A stretch of 64,000 bases of DNA from Gaiella sp. (lineage in GTDB: Bacteria; Actinomycetota; Thermoleophilia; Gaiellales; Gaiellaceae). The notes under the pieces are model-generated. The model saw only the letters and a list, made by a program, of their open reading frames with translations, ran no database searches and was not told where the DNA came from. This document shows, piece by piece, positions 38,133 through 47,609 of the stretch. Every line of letters starts with the position of its first letter. The stretch's first letter is position 1. Made by a program: the position numbers and the translations under genes. The stretch spans positions 248,001 to 312,000 of the forward strand of contig JAOSJZ010000001.1 of NCBI GenBank assembly GCA_027493885.1, given 5' to 3'.

Positions 38133-38169
38133 CTTCGGTTAGAGACCCGTCGAGGGTCTCTAACCGAAG
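38133..38169. terminator. Hairpin CTTCGGTTAGAGACCC-GTCGA-GGGTCTCTAACCGAAG (bidirectional terminator candidate)
   Basis: 16-bp perfect arms, 5-nt loop between convergent genes. Confidence 0.75.
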
Positions 38170-38459
38170 CCCAAGATGAACTTCGCGTCCTCCGACATGA
38201 GATCGGGCGTCCAGGGCGGGTCGAACGTCAGCTCGACCTCGACGTGCTCCACGCCCGGCAGCGCGGCGACGGCGTCGTGGATCGACTCCTGGATCATCGG
38301 CCCGGCCGGGCAGCCCATCGACGTGAGCGAGTGGACGATCTTCACGCGCTCGCCCTCGATCTCCGCGTCGTAGTAGAGCCCGAGCTCGACGATGTCCATG
38401 CCGAGCTCCGGGTCCTCGACCCCGTGCAGCGCCTCGACGACGTCGTCCTTCGTGACCAT
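38160..38459 (-). CDS. DUF59/MIP18-family metal-sulfur cluster assembly factor
   Basis: VVEALHGVEDPELGMDIVELGLYYDAEIEG, TSMGCPAGPMI. Confidence 0.88.
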   Translation of the reverse strand: MVTKDDVVEALHGVEDPELGMDIVELGLYYDAEIEGERVKIVHSLTSMGCPAGPMIQESIHDAVAALPGVEHVEVELTFDPPWTPDLMSEDAKFILGFG

Positions 38460-38474
38460 GGCCGTACCGTAGCT

Positions 38475-38504
38475 CAGGGGTCTGGCACCGTGAGGTACCT
38501 GACC
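38475..38504. repeat. Diverged GGGGTCTGGCACC/GGTACCTGACC palindrome
   Basis: caggggtctggcaccgtgaggtacctgacc between DUF59 gene and zinc-binding dehydrogenase. Confidence 0.65.
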
Positions 38505-38511
38505 GCCGGGA

Positions 38512-39507
38512 TCAGGATCCCTCGCCGGGCATGACCAGCACGATCTTCCCCAGCTGCCGCCCGGACTCGAGGCGCTCGTGCGCGGCCGCGATCTCCGAGA
38601 GCGGATACACGCGGTCGACGTGAACCGCGGCGCGGCCGGTGCGGACGAGCTCGTACGCGCCGAGAAAGTCGTCGCGCGTCCCCATCGTCGAGCCCATCAC
38701 GGTCAGCTGCTTCCACCAGAAGCGATGGAGCTGCGCCGGCGGGTTCGGGCCGCTCGTCGCCCCGCAGACGACGACCCGGCCGGACGGGCGCACCGCGGCG
38801 AGCGACCGCGCCCAGGTCGCCTCGCCCACCGTCTCGACGACAACGTCGACGCCCTTGCCGGTCGCCTCGCGCACCGCCTGGACGACGTCCGCCTTTGCGT
38901 GGTTGACTGCGACGTCGGCACCCCACTCGACCGCGCGCGCGAGCTTGTCGTCGTGGCCCGACGTGACGATCGTGCGCACTCCGAGCGCGCGGCAGATCTC
39001 GAACGCAGCGGTGCCGACCCCGCCGCCGATGCCCCAGATGAGCGCCCACTCGCCCTCCTGCACCGCGGCGCGGGTGACGAGCATCCGATACGCCGTCTCG
39101 TACACGAGCGGGAACGCGGCGGCGACCTCGAACGAGAGCGTGTCGTCGAGCGGGAAGACTTGCGCGTCCTCGATCGCGATCAGCTCGGCGTGCGTGCCGT
39201 CGCGATGCTCGCCGACCACCGTGATCGTGTCGCCATGCTCGAGGCCCGGGTTGAGCACCACGCGCTGGCCGACGAACAGGCCCTCGACGCCGTCGCCGAG
39301 CGCCTCGACCACGCCGGCGCCGTCCGCCCCGAGGATCCGCGGCTTCGGCACCGAGGGCAGGCCCTTCCGGACCCAGATGTCGAGATGGTTGAGCGACGCG
39401 GCCCGGATGCGGACGAGCACCTCGCCCGGCCCGGCAACCGGGTCGGGCACCTCCTCGACCCGCAGGACCTCGGGGCCGCCGTCCTCGTGGATGCGGGCGG
39501 CGAGCAT
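38512..39507 (-). CDS. Zinc-type alcohol dehydrogenase / quinone oxidoreductase family (MDR)
   Basis: MLAARIHEDGGPEVLRVEEVPDPVAGPGEVLVRIRAASLNHLD, GADGAGVVEALG, GIGGGVGTAAFEI. Confidence 0.88.
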   Translation of the reverse strand: MLAARIHEDGGPEVLRVEEVPDPVAGPGEVLVRIRAASLNHLDIWVRKGLPSVPKPRILGADGAGVVEALGDGVEGLFVGQRVVLNPGLEHGDTITVVGEHRDGTHAELIAIEDAQVFPLDDTLSFEVAAAFPLVYETAYRMLVTRAAVQEGEWALIWGIGGGVGTAAFEICRALGVRTIVTSGHDDKLARAVEWGADVAVNHAKADVVQAVREATGKGVDVVVETVGEATWARSLAAVRPSGRVVVCGATSGPNPPAQLHRFWWKQLTVMGSTMGTRDDFLGAYELVRTGRAAVHVDRVYPLSEIAAAHERLESGRQLGKIVLVMPGEGS

Positions 39508-39521
39508 GGCACGATCCTCTC

Positions 39522-40547
39522 ATGACGGCCGACGACCTGCGGCAGCTGGGCGAGGAGCTCGGGCTCGACGTCGTCGGCGCGGCGCCCGCGGCGCCGTACG
39601 AGGAGACCGAGCGGTTCATCCGTGAGCGGCGGGAGCGCGGGCTGTTCGGCTCGATGCGCTTCACGATGGCGCAACCGGAGGTCTCCTGCCATCCGGAGTC
39701 GCTGCTCGAAGGGGCGCGCACGGTCGTCTCGGCCGCGCTCTGTTACTACGCGCCGGGCCCCGTGCCGGCCCCGGGCGAGGGACGCCTGCCCCGCTACGCG
39801 TGGCGCGACCACTATGCGCTCCTGCGTGAGCGGCTCGACACGCTCGGCCGGAGGCTCGGGGGCGCGTACCGCGTACTCGTCGACGCGAACCAGCACGTCG
39901 ACCGGGCGGGCGCCGAGCGCGCGGGCGTCGGGTTCATCGGCAAGAACACGATGCTGATCACGCGGACGCACGGCTCGTGGGTCGTGCTCGGCACGCTCGT
40001 CACCGGGGCCGAGCTCGAGCCCACGCCTGCCCTCGACGCCGGCTGCGGCAGCTGCACGCTCTGCATTGACGCCTGCCCGACTGGCGCGCTCCGCGACGCC
40101 GAGCCGGGTGTCCTCGACGCGACGCGCTGCCTGTCCTACTGGACGCAGACCGCCGGAGAGATCCCCGACGACGTGATGGACGCGCTCGAGGACCGCGTCT
40201 ACGGTTGCGACATCTGCCAGGATGTCTGCCCGTGGAACCGCGGCGTGGAGAGACGCCGCGCGAGCGACCCGACCCCCGAGGACGCCGAGCCTGTCGCCTC
40301 GCTCGCTCACTGGCTCGAGGCCGACGGCGCGCGGCTCGTCGCCGACCTCGAGCGCCTGTTCGTCCCGCGGAACGATCCCCGGTGGCTCCGTCGGAACGCG
40401 CTGGTGGCCGTCGGGAACGGAGGCGATGTCTCCCGGGAGCTGGTCGTAGCCTACGCCGACGACCCGGAGCCCGTGCTTCGCAGAGCGGCGCGGCGGGCGC
40501 TCGGATCGATCGCCGCGCGATCGCCGACGCGAGAGGGGCGAGCCTGA
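39522..40547 (+). CDS. queG: Epoxyqueuosine reductase QueG
   Basis: GFIGKNTMLITRTHGSWVVLGTL, CGSCTLCIDACPTGAL, CDICQDVCPWNR (two 4Fe-4S motifs). Confidence 0.9.
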   Translation: MTADDLRQLGEELGLDVVGAAPAAPYEETERFIRERRERGLFGSMRFTMAQPEVSCHPESLLEGARTVVSAALCYYAPGPVPAPGEGRLPRYAWRDHYALLRERLDTLGRRLGGAYRVLVDANQHVDRAGAERAGVGFIGKNTMLITRTHGSWVVLGTLVTGAELEPTPALDAGCGSCTLCIDACPTGALRDAEPGVLDATRCLSYWTQTAGEIPDDVMDALEDRVYGCDICQDVCPWNRGVERRRASDPTPEDAEPVASLAHWLEADGARLVADLERLFVPRNDPRWLRRNALVAVGNGGDVSRELVVAYADDPEPVLRRAARRALGSIAARSPTREGRA

Positions 40548-41149
40548 CGCCGCGCCACCTCACCGCCTCCGACCGCCTGCGGATCGTCGCGCACGAGCTC
40601 CGGAGCCCGGTGGCGGCGCTGACCGCGCTCGCGGCCGCCTCCGGCGAGCTGCCGGCCGCAGAGCGTCCGCGGGCGCTCCGGCTGGCGATTGCCGCCGCAC
40701 GCGACGTCGCCCGGATCCTCGCCGACCCGGAGCTCGTGTCGCTGCGACGCGCGCCGGTCGACCTCGGCGGACTCGTGAACGCCTTTCGGGCGGAGACGGT
40801 CGAGGTGTCCGTGGCGGGTCACCCGTGCGTCGAGGCCGATCCGACGCGACTCCGCCAGGCGCTCGCGAACCTCGTCGCGAACGGGCTTCGTCACGGGACG
40901 CAGGTTCGTATCGAGGTGGGGGAGAGCGGCGCATGCGTCGTCGTCGAGGTGGTGGACGACGGGCCGGGCGTCGACCCGGACGTGGACGTCTTCGCGCGCG
41001 GTGTGAGCGGCGCGGGCTCGACGGGGCTCGGCCTCTGGCTCGCGCACAGCATCGCCGAGGCGCATGGAGGCTCGCTCGAGCTCGTCCCCGGCAGCGGGCC
41101 GGGGGCGCGGTTCAGGCTTTCCCTGCCGTCCGCTTCCGCCGCGGGCTGA
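40544..41149 (+). CDS. Sensor histidine kinase-like (HisKA/HATPase_c) protein
   Basis: RIVAHELRSPVAALTALA (H box), LANLVANGLRHG (N box), DDGPGVDPD, GLGLWLAHSIAEAHGG; start uncertain. Confidence 0.75.
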   Translation: MTPRHLTASDRLRIVAHELRSPVAALTALAAASGELPAAERPRALRLAIAAARDVARILADPELVSLRRAPVDLGGLVNAFRAETVEVSVAGHPCVEADPTRLRQALANLVANGLRHGTQVRIEVGESGACVVVEVVDDGPGVDPDVDVFARGVSGAGSTGLGLWLAHSIAEAHGGSLELVPGSGPGARFRLSLPSASAAG

Positions 41150-43145
41150 GCCCGAGCTCGGAGGAAAGCGCCTGCGCACGCGCGGCGACGGCGCGGCGCA
41201 CCGACGCCGGCTCGAGCACGACCGTCTCACCTCGGTCGGCGAGCACCTCCGAGAGCAGCCACTCTTCGGTCTTGAACGTGACGTCGGCGATCGCCGAGCG
41301 GTCGGTGAGCGGGCGCGCTCCCCGCTCGAGCTTCCAGCGCGCGATCGCGGGTGCGTGCCAGAGCACCGCCAGGGCGGGCTCGGCCAGGTAGTTGGGGTCG
41401 AAGCCCTTCCGCGGCTCGAAACGGTCGCGCGTCAACCGCGCGGAGCGCATCCGATCGAGCCGGTACGTGCGCGGGCCGTCGACGGTGCGGTCCCACGTGT
41501 GAACGCGCCAGTACGGCAGCTCGCGCTCGATCGTGTACGGCTCGACGAGCCGCGTCGTCGGCTCCTCCTCGCCCTCCTTGAGGTACTCGAGCTCGACGAG
41601 CCGGCGCTTCTCGGCTCCCTCCGACAGCGTGCGAATGAGTGCTTCCTCGTCGTCGCCGGCGCGCGAGGCTGCGGGCGAGGTGAGCTCGAACTGGCCGAAC
41701 GTCTCCTCCAGCTTGCGCCGCACGCGCTCGAGCGGCGTGTCCGCCTCGGCCGCGATCGTCGGCCCCACGTACTCGATCGCGAGACGGATCGCTCGCGCCT
41801 CGAGCGGCGTCAGCTTGGGCGCCTTGCGGAAGACGTCGCCGTACAGCTCCTTGTCGACATGGACCGTGCCCGCGTCCTCGTCGACCATCGCGTAGACCGT
41901 GTAGCACCCCCCGCCGAAGTTGACGAGATTGAGCAGCGAGAGTGTCTCCTGCAACTCCTCGCGGGGAAGCGCGAAGCGCTCGGCGAGCTCGTCCGCATCG
42001 AGCTCGGCGCTCCTCTCGTCGCCACACGCGGCGAGAAGGTGCGCGAGCAGCGCCTGGAGCACGCCGAAGCGCTCGGGCGCGACCGGCCCGGCCGGCTGCC
42101 GATCCGCAGGAGGACGCGCCTCGGTCCGCCGCTCGCGTGCCGGCTCCGGCGCCGCGCCCTTGTGCCGCTCGCGCAGGAGGCGCAACGCGACCCCTACCTC
42201 GTCCCGAAGCGCGCCGGGCTCGAGCGGGACTGCGCGCCCGTTCTGCCTGAGGATCCAGGAGACGAGCGGCGCGAGGGTCGAGTACTCGGTCACGAAGACG
42301 CCGTCGACGACCGCACCCGCATCGGCGAGCGTGCGGTGCACCCACCACGCCGTGTCACCCTGGACGCCGATCCTCGCGACGCCCGCGGTCGTCCCGATCT
42401 GCCACGGCCGCGCGATCCGGTGTGCCTCGACGTCGAAGTCGGCGGGCACGCGGAAGTCGCGCTCACGACGCGTCGCGAAGCGGATGTCGCCACGGACCCG
42501 GGCGACACGGAAGGTGCGCGTGGCATCGCGGTCGAGGTCGTGGCCGACGACGTACCAGACACCCTCGTCGAGGCGAAGGGCGTACGGGTTCAGCTGTCGC
42601 TCGGTCTCCCGGTCGCGCGCGGGCGCCCAGTAGCGGAACTGGATCGTGCGCTGCTTGGAGATCGCGGCCTCGAGCTTCGAGAGCCGTGCCGCGAGCTCCG
42701 GCGAGTAGTCGGGCGCCGTCACGCGGACGCGCTCGGCGGTCGCGGTCGGTGCGTGACGGAAGCCCGGCCGCCCGAGGGCGAGGTTCTGGAGCGCGAGGCG
42801 CAGGGGCTCTGCGTAGGCGAACTTGCCCTCGAGGGCGTACAGCGCGGTCTGCAGCGCCGCAAGCTCCTCCTCGTCGAGCTCGAGCTGGTCGAGGAAGTAG
42901 TTCTCGGAGCGGAGCGTGTACAGCTCCTCGCCCGTGAACTCGTCCCGCTGGGACGTGAGCGGCAAGCCGAGGCCGGTCAGCTCCGCCCGGTCAGAGTAGA
43001 ACCGGCGTGCGAACGCCTCGTCCGACATCTCGGAGTAGCCTTCGACGTTCCCCTTGACGTCCCGCGCGGTCAGCGGGCGCCGCTCGGCCATCAGAAACGC
43101 AACGAGCGAGAGCTGACGGATGAGCTTGTCGGCGTCGTGGGACAT
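41112..43145 (-). CDS. WYL domain-containing transcriptional regulator (tandem PafB/PafC-like fusion, 677 aa)
   Basis: N-terminal helix-turn-helix-like region, WYL-like segments IQFRYWAPARDRETERQLNPYALRLDEGVWYVVGHD and VELEYLKEGEEEPTTRLVEPYTIERELPYWRVHTWD. Confidence 0.85.
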   Translation of the reverse strand: MSHDADKLIRQLSLVAFLMAERRPLTARDVKGNVEGYSEMSDEAFARRFYSDRAELTGLGLPLTSQRDEFTGEELYTLRSENYFLDQLELDEEELAALQTALYALEGKFAYAEPLRLALQNLALGRPGFRHAPTATAERVRVTAPDYSPELAARLSKLEAAISKQRTIQFRYWAPARDRETERQLNPYALRLDEGVWYVVGHDLDRDATRTFRVARVRGDIRFATRRERDFRVPADFDVEAHRIARPWQIGTTAGVARIGVQGDTAWWVHRTLADAGAVVDGVFVTEYSTLAPLVSWILRQNGRAVPLEPGALRDEVGVALRLLRERHKGAAPEPARERRTEARPPADRQPAGPVAPERFGVLQALLAHLLAACGDERSAELDADELAERFALPREELQETLSLLNLVNFGGGCYTVYAMVDEDAGTVHVDKELYGDVFRKAPKLTPLEARAIRLAIEYVGPTIAAEADTPLERVRRKLEETFGQFELTSPAASRAGDDEEALIRTLSEGAEKRRLVELEYLKEGEEEPTTRLVEPYTIERELPYWRVHTWDRTVDGPRTYRLDRMRSARLTRDRFEPRKGFDPNYLAEPALAVLWHAPAIARWKLERGARPLTDRSAIADVTFKTEEWLLSEVLADRGETVVLEPASVRRAVAARAQALSSELGLSPRRKRTAGKA

Positions 43146-43164
43146 GCACGGTCAGCCTAACGCG

Positions 43165-43190
43165 GGCACGTTCCGCGGGCGAAACGTGCC
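43165..43190. repeat. Hairpin GGCACGTTCCGC-GG-GCGAAACGTGCC
   Basis: 12-bp arms with one mismatch between WYL gene and upstream hypothetical. Confidence 0.5.
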
Positions 43191-43233
43191 ACGGAAGACG
43201 GGTCTGGCACTTCGCGGCGCAGCCGGGAAGTGC

Positions 43234-43701
43234 CTAGGCGGCCGCCGCGGCGCGCGCCGGAATGGTCGTCCGCTCGAGATGCTGGTGCGAGGGACAGTAG
43301 TCCCGGCCGGGAAGCGGCGTGCGCTGACACGCCTTGCCCTTGCGGGTCGTGGCCTTGCAGCGGCTGATGCCGCCGTCGAGCAGGCCCGCCTCGAGTTGCG
43401 CCTCGATGAACGCGACCGCTGCGGCGACGCCCTGCTTGACCGCCCAGGCGACGTGCGCCTGCGCGGTGATCGGGAAGTAGCGGCGAATGTCCTGGAAGAG
43501 GGTGCGATCGGGACGCGCGAAGTACTGCGGGTCGTGTGCGAGACGCGACATCGTCTCCTCGCACTCGCAGAGCACGGCACGACGGTATTCGAGACGGGTC
43601 GGCCTGTCGGCATACGGGTCGATCTGGTCCCTGATCGAGCGATAGATCGCCCGCGAGTACTGGTACATGCACGACTCCAACTGCGCGAGGTTGGCCTCCA
43701 T
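43234..43701 (-). CDS. Hypothetical protein with C-terminal Cys/His motif
   Basis: CKATTRKGKACQRTPLPGRDYCPSH (putative small zinc-binding motif). Confidence 0.7.
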   Translation of the reverse strand: MEANLAQLESCMYQYSRAIYRSIRDQIDPYADRPTRLEYRRAVLCECEETMSRLAHDPQYFARPDRTLFQDIRRYFPITAQAHVAWAVKQGVAAAVAFIEAQLEAGLLDGGISRCKATTRKGKACQRTPLPGRDYCPSHQHLERTTIPARAAAAA

Positions 43702-43859
43702 CCGGATCCGTCTCCCGTCCGTCGTTCGCCATGGCCGTTGCCTCCGAGGGCTGGCCGGCGCCTGTCGAAGCCGAGTCTACCCGGTTCCGGCCGATGTTAC
43801 AAACTCCGTCACGATCGTTGTCGGTATAGGCTACAAGCGTCCCTCGACGCAGGGAGGTG

Positions 43860-44427
43860 TCAGGGCTCGATCCGCTGGACGCGCGCGCCCTTGATTGCAG
43901 CGCGGGCGCGTCGCAGCGAGCCTGTCGCATCGGCCTCGCTCTGATAGCGGCCGGCGAAGGTCATCCAGTAGCCGGGCTGGAGGCTCGCGAACCGCGACGA
44001 GTCGAGGACGCCGACACGTGTCAGCCCGTGCGTTCGCGCCTGCTGCGCGACGGCAACCGCCTGGTCCCGGCCCCGGGCCTTCGGCGTCGAGACGAGGACG
44101 ATCGTCCAGCCGCTGCGACTCCGCGGCCAGACGGCGAGGCGGCTGCGCGGCTCCACCACCGGCGACGGCGCCGTGATGCTCCCACCCGTGGCCGTGAGCA
44201 CGCGATCGGCACCGGAGCCGTCCGACGCGACGGCGATCGCGGCCGCTGCGCCCGCGACCGCGACGGCCCCGAGGGCCCCGACACGGAGACGGAAGGCGCG
44301 GACCTCGGTCGGCAACGGGCCCAGGCGGGCCCGACCGGCCTGGCGGAGCCCACATTCGAGGCAGTACTCCTGGCCGATCGCGAGCGTCGCCCCGCAGCGG
44401 AGGCACCCGGACGCCTCGGCGCTCACG
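43860..44427 (-). CDS. Zinc-ribbon, TM and SPOR-like domain protein
   Basis: CLRCGATLAIGQEYCLECG at N-term, TM, C-term GYWMTFAGRYQSEADATGSLRRARA SPOR-like; start approximate. Confidence 0.65.
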
Positions 44428-44779
44428 CCGAGGTCGTCTCGCCGTCCGACGCCTCCAGGTCGAGCGCGCGGCCGCAGCTCGGGCAGAACCGGGCGCCGAT
44501 GAGGAGCGGCGCCCCGCACGCGCAGACCGCGCGCTGCCGCCGTCTCAGGCCGGCGCCCTTCAGGTGCGCCTCGATCTCCGAGACGCGCGCCTCGATCGCG
44601 ACGAGCTCGGCGCAGCGCTCGACCACCAGCGCCTCGTTGAAGTGGTCGCGACGGTACATCTCCAGCGTCAGGCCGCCGAGGTCGCGCAGCCGATCCTCGC
44701 GCAGCAGCAGGAGCGCACGCCGCTCACGGCGGAGCTCGCCCGCCGCCGGCGCGGACGGCTGGCGGTTGAAGATGACCAT
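44423..44779 (-). CDS. Hypothetical zinc-ribbon protein
   Basis: MVIFNRQPSAPAAGELRRERRALLLLREDRLRDLGG...CACGAPLLIGARFCPSCGRAL. Confidence 0.7.
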   Translation of the reverse strand: MVIFNRQPSAPAAGELRRERRALLLLREDRLRDLGGLTLEMYRRDHFNEALVVERCAELVAIEARVSEIEAHLKGAGLRRRQRAVCACGAPLLIGARFCPSCGRALDLEASDGETTSA

Positions 44780-44794
44780 GGGCGGAGGATAGTC

Positions 44795-44825
44795 GGGCAC
44801 CCTCACGCGTGGCGTGAAAGTGCCC
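44795..44825. terminator. Hairpin GGGCACCCTCACGC-GTG-GCGTGAAAGTGCCC
   Basis: 14-bp arms with 2-nt internal mismatch between minus-strand genes. Confidence 0.5.
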
Positions 44826-44838
44826 CGCTGCGAGAGGG

Positions 44839-46265
44839 CTAGAGCTGGATGACGACGAGCCGCTCCTCCGTCATCTCGCGGACCGCCCAGGCGGGGCCTT
44901 CGCGCGTGTTGCCGGAGTCCTTGACCCCACCGTAGGGCATCTGGTCGGCGCGGAAGGTCGGAGCCTCGTTCACGGTCACACCGCCGAACTCGAGCAGTCG
45001 GGTCGCGTGGAGCGCTCGCTTGACGTCCGCCGTGAAGATCCCGGCCTGGAGCCCGAAGCGGGTCGCGTTCGCGAGCGCGATCGCCTCGTCGAGCGTCGTA
45101 TACGGCTGCAGCGTGCAGACCGGGCCGAACGCCTCGTCGCAGGCGAGGTGCGTGTCGGCTGCGGGTCGCTCGACCACCGTGGGGCGGATGAGCTCGCCGT
45201 CGAGGGTGCCCCCCGTGAGCACCGTCGCCCCGCGCTCTCTCGCCTCCTCGATCCACGCGAGGACACGGTCGCGCTCGCTCACGCTGACGAGCGGCCCGAC
45301 GTCCGTCCCCTCGTCGGCCGGGTCGCCGGTGACGAGCGCCTCGACGCGTGGCAGGAAGGAGTCGCGGAACGCGTCGTAGGCGTCCTCGTGGACGAAGATC
45401 CGCTGGACGGAGATGCAGCTCTGTCCGGCGAAGGAGAACGCGTTCGCGGCGCAGCGCGCGGCCGCATCCTCGACGTCGGCGTCGGGCTCGACGATCACCG
45501 GCGTCGCGTTGCCGAGCTCGAGGTTGACCCGCTTGCGGGGCGCGCGCTCCCGGATGCCCCATCCGACCGGGCCCGAGCCGGTGAAGGTGATGAGCGCGAC
45601 CCGCTCGTCCTCGACGAGCACGTCGCCGATCTCGCTGGAAGGGCCGACGAGGACGTTCAGCCAGCCGGGGGGAGCCCGGCGTCGTGCTCGAGCTCGGCGA
45701 GGAAGAGCGCCGAGAGCGGGGTCTGCGATGCGGGCTTGAGGACGACCGCGCATCCGGCCGCGAGCGCCGGCGCGATCTTGTGAGCCACGAGGTTGAGCGG
45801 GAAGTTGAACGGGCTGATCGCGCCGACGACGCCGATCGGCATGCGCATCGTGAACGCGAGCTTGCCCTCCCCTGCCTGGGAGCCGTCCATCGGCACGACC
45901 TGCCCGGCGAGCTTTCGCGCCTCGACGGCCGCCATCGTGTAGGTCGACATCGCCCGGGCGACCTCGACGCGCGCGGCCTTGAGCGGCTTCCCGGCTTCCG
46001 CGGCGATCTGGCGTGCCGCCTCGTCGGCCCGCTTCCCGAGCGCGCCTGCGACCCGGACGAGGATCTCGGCCCGCTTGTGCGCCGGAAGCGGATCGCGCAT
46101 CGCGCGCTCCGCCGCGTCGACCGCCGTGCGGGTTTCCGCGGCGCCCGCCCTTGCCACGCGTGCGACCAGCAACCCGTCGTAGGGCGACGCCACGTCGATC
46201 CAGTCGCCGGTCTCGATCCACTCTCCGTCGAGAAGGAGCCTGCGTTCCGTCGCGGTCGTGGCCAT
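44839..46265 (-). CDS. Aldehyde dehydrogenase family protein, frameshifted
   Basis: MATTATERRLLLDGEWIETGDW...SPFNFPLNLVAHKIAPALAAGCAVVLKPASQTPLSA...GLPP then GWLNVLVG...LELGNATPVIV...FSFAGQSCISVQRIFV in next frame; break at the G6 run 45667-45672. Confidence 0.88.
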
Positions 46266-46307
46266 ATCTCGCACTCTACGCCCGCCGCGCGGTGCTACGT
46301 TCACGCT

Positions 46308-47474
46308 ATGACCGACGCGTTGATCGTCGACGCCGTCCGGACGCCGATCGGACGCCGGAACGGCGCGCTCGCCGGTGTCCGGGCCGAGGAGCTCGCGGCG
46401 CAGGCCCTGAACGGCCTGGTCGGCCGTCTCGACCTCGACCCCGCCGAGATCGAGGACGTGCAGATGGGTTGCGTGAGCCAGGTCGGAGAGCAGGCGCTCA
46501 ACGTCGCGCGCATGTCGTCGCTCGTCGCGGGCTGGCCGGAGACCGTGTGCGGAACCTCGGTCGATCGCCAGTGCGGCTCGTCGATGCAGGCGGCCTTCAA
46601 CGCGGCGGCGGCGATCCAGGCAGGGCATCTCGACGTCGTGGTCGCGTCGGGGGTCGAGTCGATGTCACGCGTGCCGATGGGCTCGAACCTCACCGCGAAC
46701 GGCTTCGAGGGATTCTCGCCGAAGCTCTACGAGCGCTGGGAGGTCGTGCCGCAGGGGATCTCGGCCGAGGTGATCGCGGACGAGTGGGGCCTTTCGCGCG
46801 AGGCGCTCGACGAGTACTCGTACGAGTCGCACCGGCGCGCGATCGCGGCGATCGACGAGGGGCGCTTCGAGCGCGAGATCGTGCCGGTCGAGGTCGGCGC
46901 GGGCGGCGCCGCGGTTCTCGTCGGGACGGACGAGAACCCGCGTCGCGACACGTCGCTCGAGAAGCTCGCGTCGCTCCAGCCCGCCTTCAAGGAGGGGGGG
47001 AAGATCACCGCCGGCAACTCGAGCGCGATCGTCGACGGCGCTGCCGCGATGCTCGTCTCGAGCGAGACTGCTGCCACCTATCTCGGGCTCGAGCCGCGCG
47101 CGCGGTTCGTCTCGTTCGGGCTGGCGGGCGTCGACCCCTACCGCATGCTCCACGGGAACCCGCCGGCCTGCGAGCGCGCGCTCAAGAAGGCCGGGCTCGG
47201 GTGGGACGACATCGCCGTGATCGAGGTGAACGAGGCCTTCGCGTCCGTCGTGCTCCAGTTCCTGAAGGACACGGGCCTGCACGAGCGCTGGGAGGCCGGC
47301 GACGTGAACCCGAACGGAAGCGGGATCTCGCTCGGGCACCCGCTCGGAGCGACCGGCGTGCGGATCACGGCGACGCTGCTCGCCGAGCTCGAACGGCGAG
47401 GTGGGCGGTACGGCGTCGCCTCGATGTGCATCGGGCAGGGCCAGGCGATCGCGGCGGTCGTCGAGCGTCTGTAA
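46308..47474 (+). CDS. Acetyl-CoA acyltransferase (thiolase)
   Basis: MTDALIVDAVRTPIGRRNGALAGVR, DRQCGSSMQAAF, GSGISLGHPLGATGVR, CIGQGQ. Confidence 0.92.
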   Translation: MTDALIVDAVRTPIGRRNGALAGVRAEELAAQALNGLVGRLDLDPAEIEDVQMGCVSQVGEQALNVARMSSLVAGWPETVCGTSVDRQCGSSMQAAFNAAAAIQAGHLDVVVASGVESMSRVPMGSNLTANGFEGFSPKLYERWEVVPQGISAEVIADEWGLSREALDEYSYESHRRAIAAIDEGRFEREIVPVEVGAGGAAVLVGTDENPRRDTSLEKLASLQPAFKEGGKITAGNSSAIVDGAAAMLVSSETAATYLGLEPRARFVSFGLAGVDPYRMLHGNPPACERALKKAGLGWDDIAVIEVNEAFASVVLQFLKDTGLHERWEAGDVNPNGSGISLGHPLGATGVRITATLLAELERRGGRYGVASMCIGQGQAIAAVVERL

Positions 47475-47609
47475 AGCCGGCGCCCCTGCGGGCGGCGCCC
47501 GCGTCTTCCTTCTCACCCGACGACGCCGACCGCGCAGGCGCACCGACGCGTGCGCGAGTCGCGCGGGGGCCCTCCTCCTCGTGGGCGGCGTCGTCGCCGC
47601 CCGCACCGG

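Noticed and set aside
41064-43160. 698-aa plus-strand ORF opposite WYL regulator
   Set aside because: Antisense shadow; minus strand has coherent HTH/WYL features.
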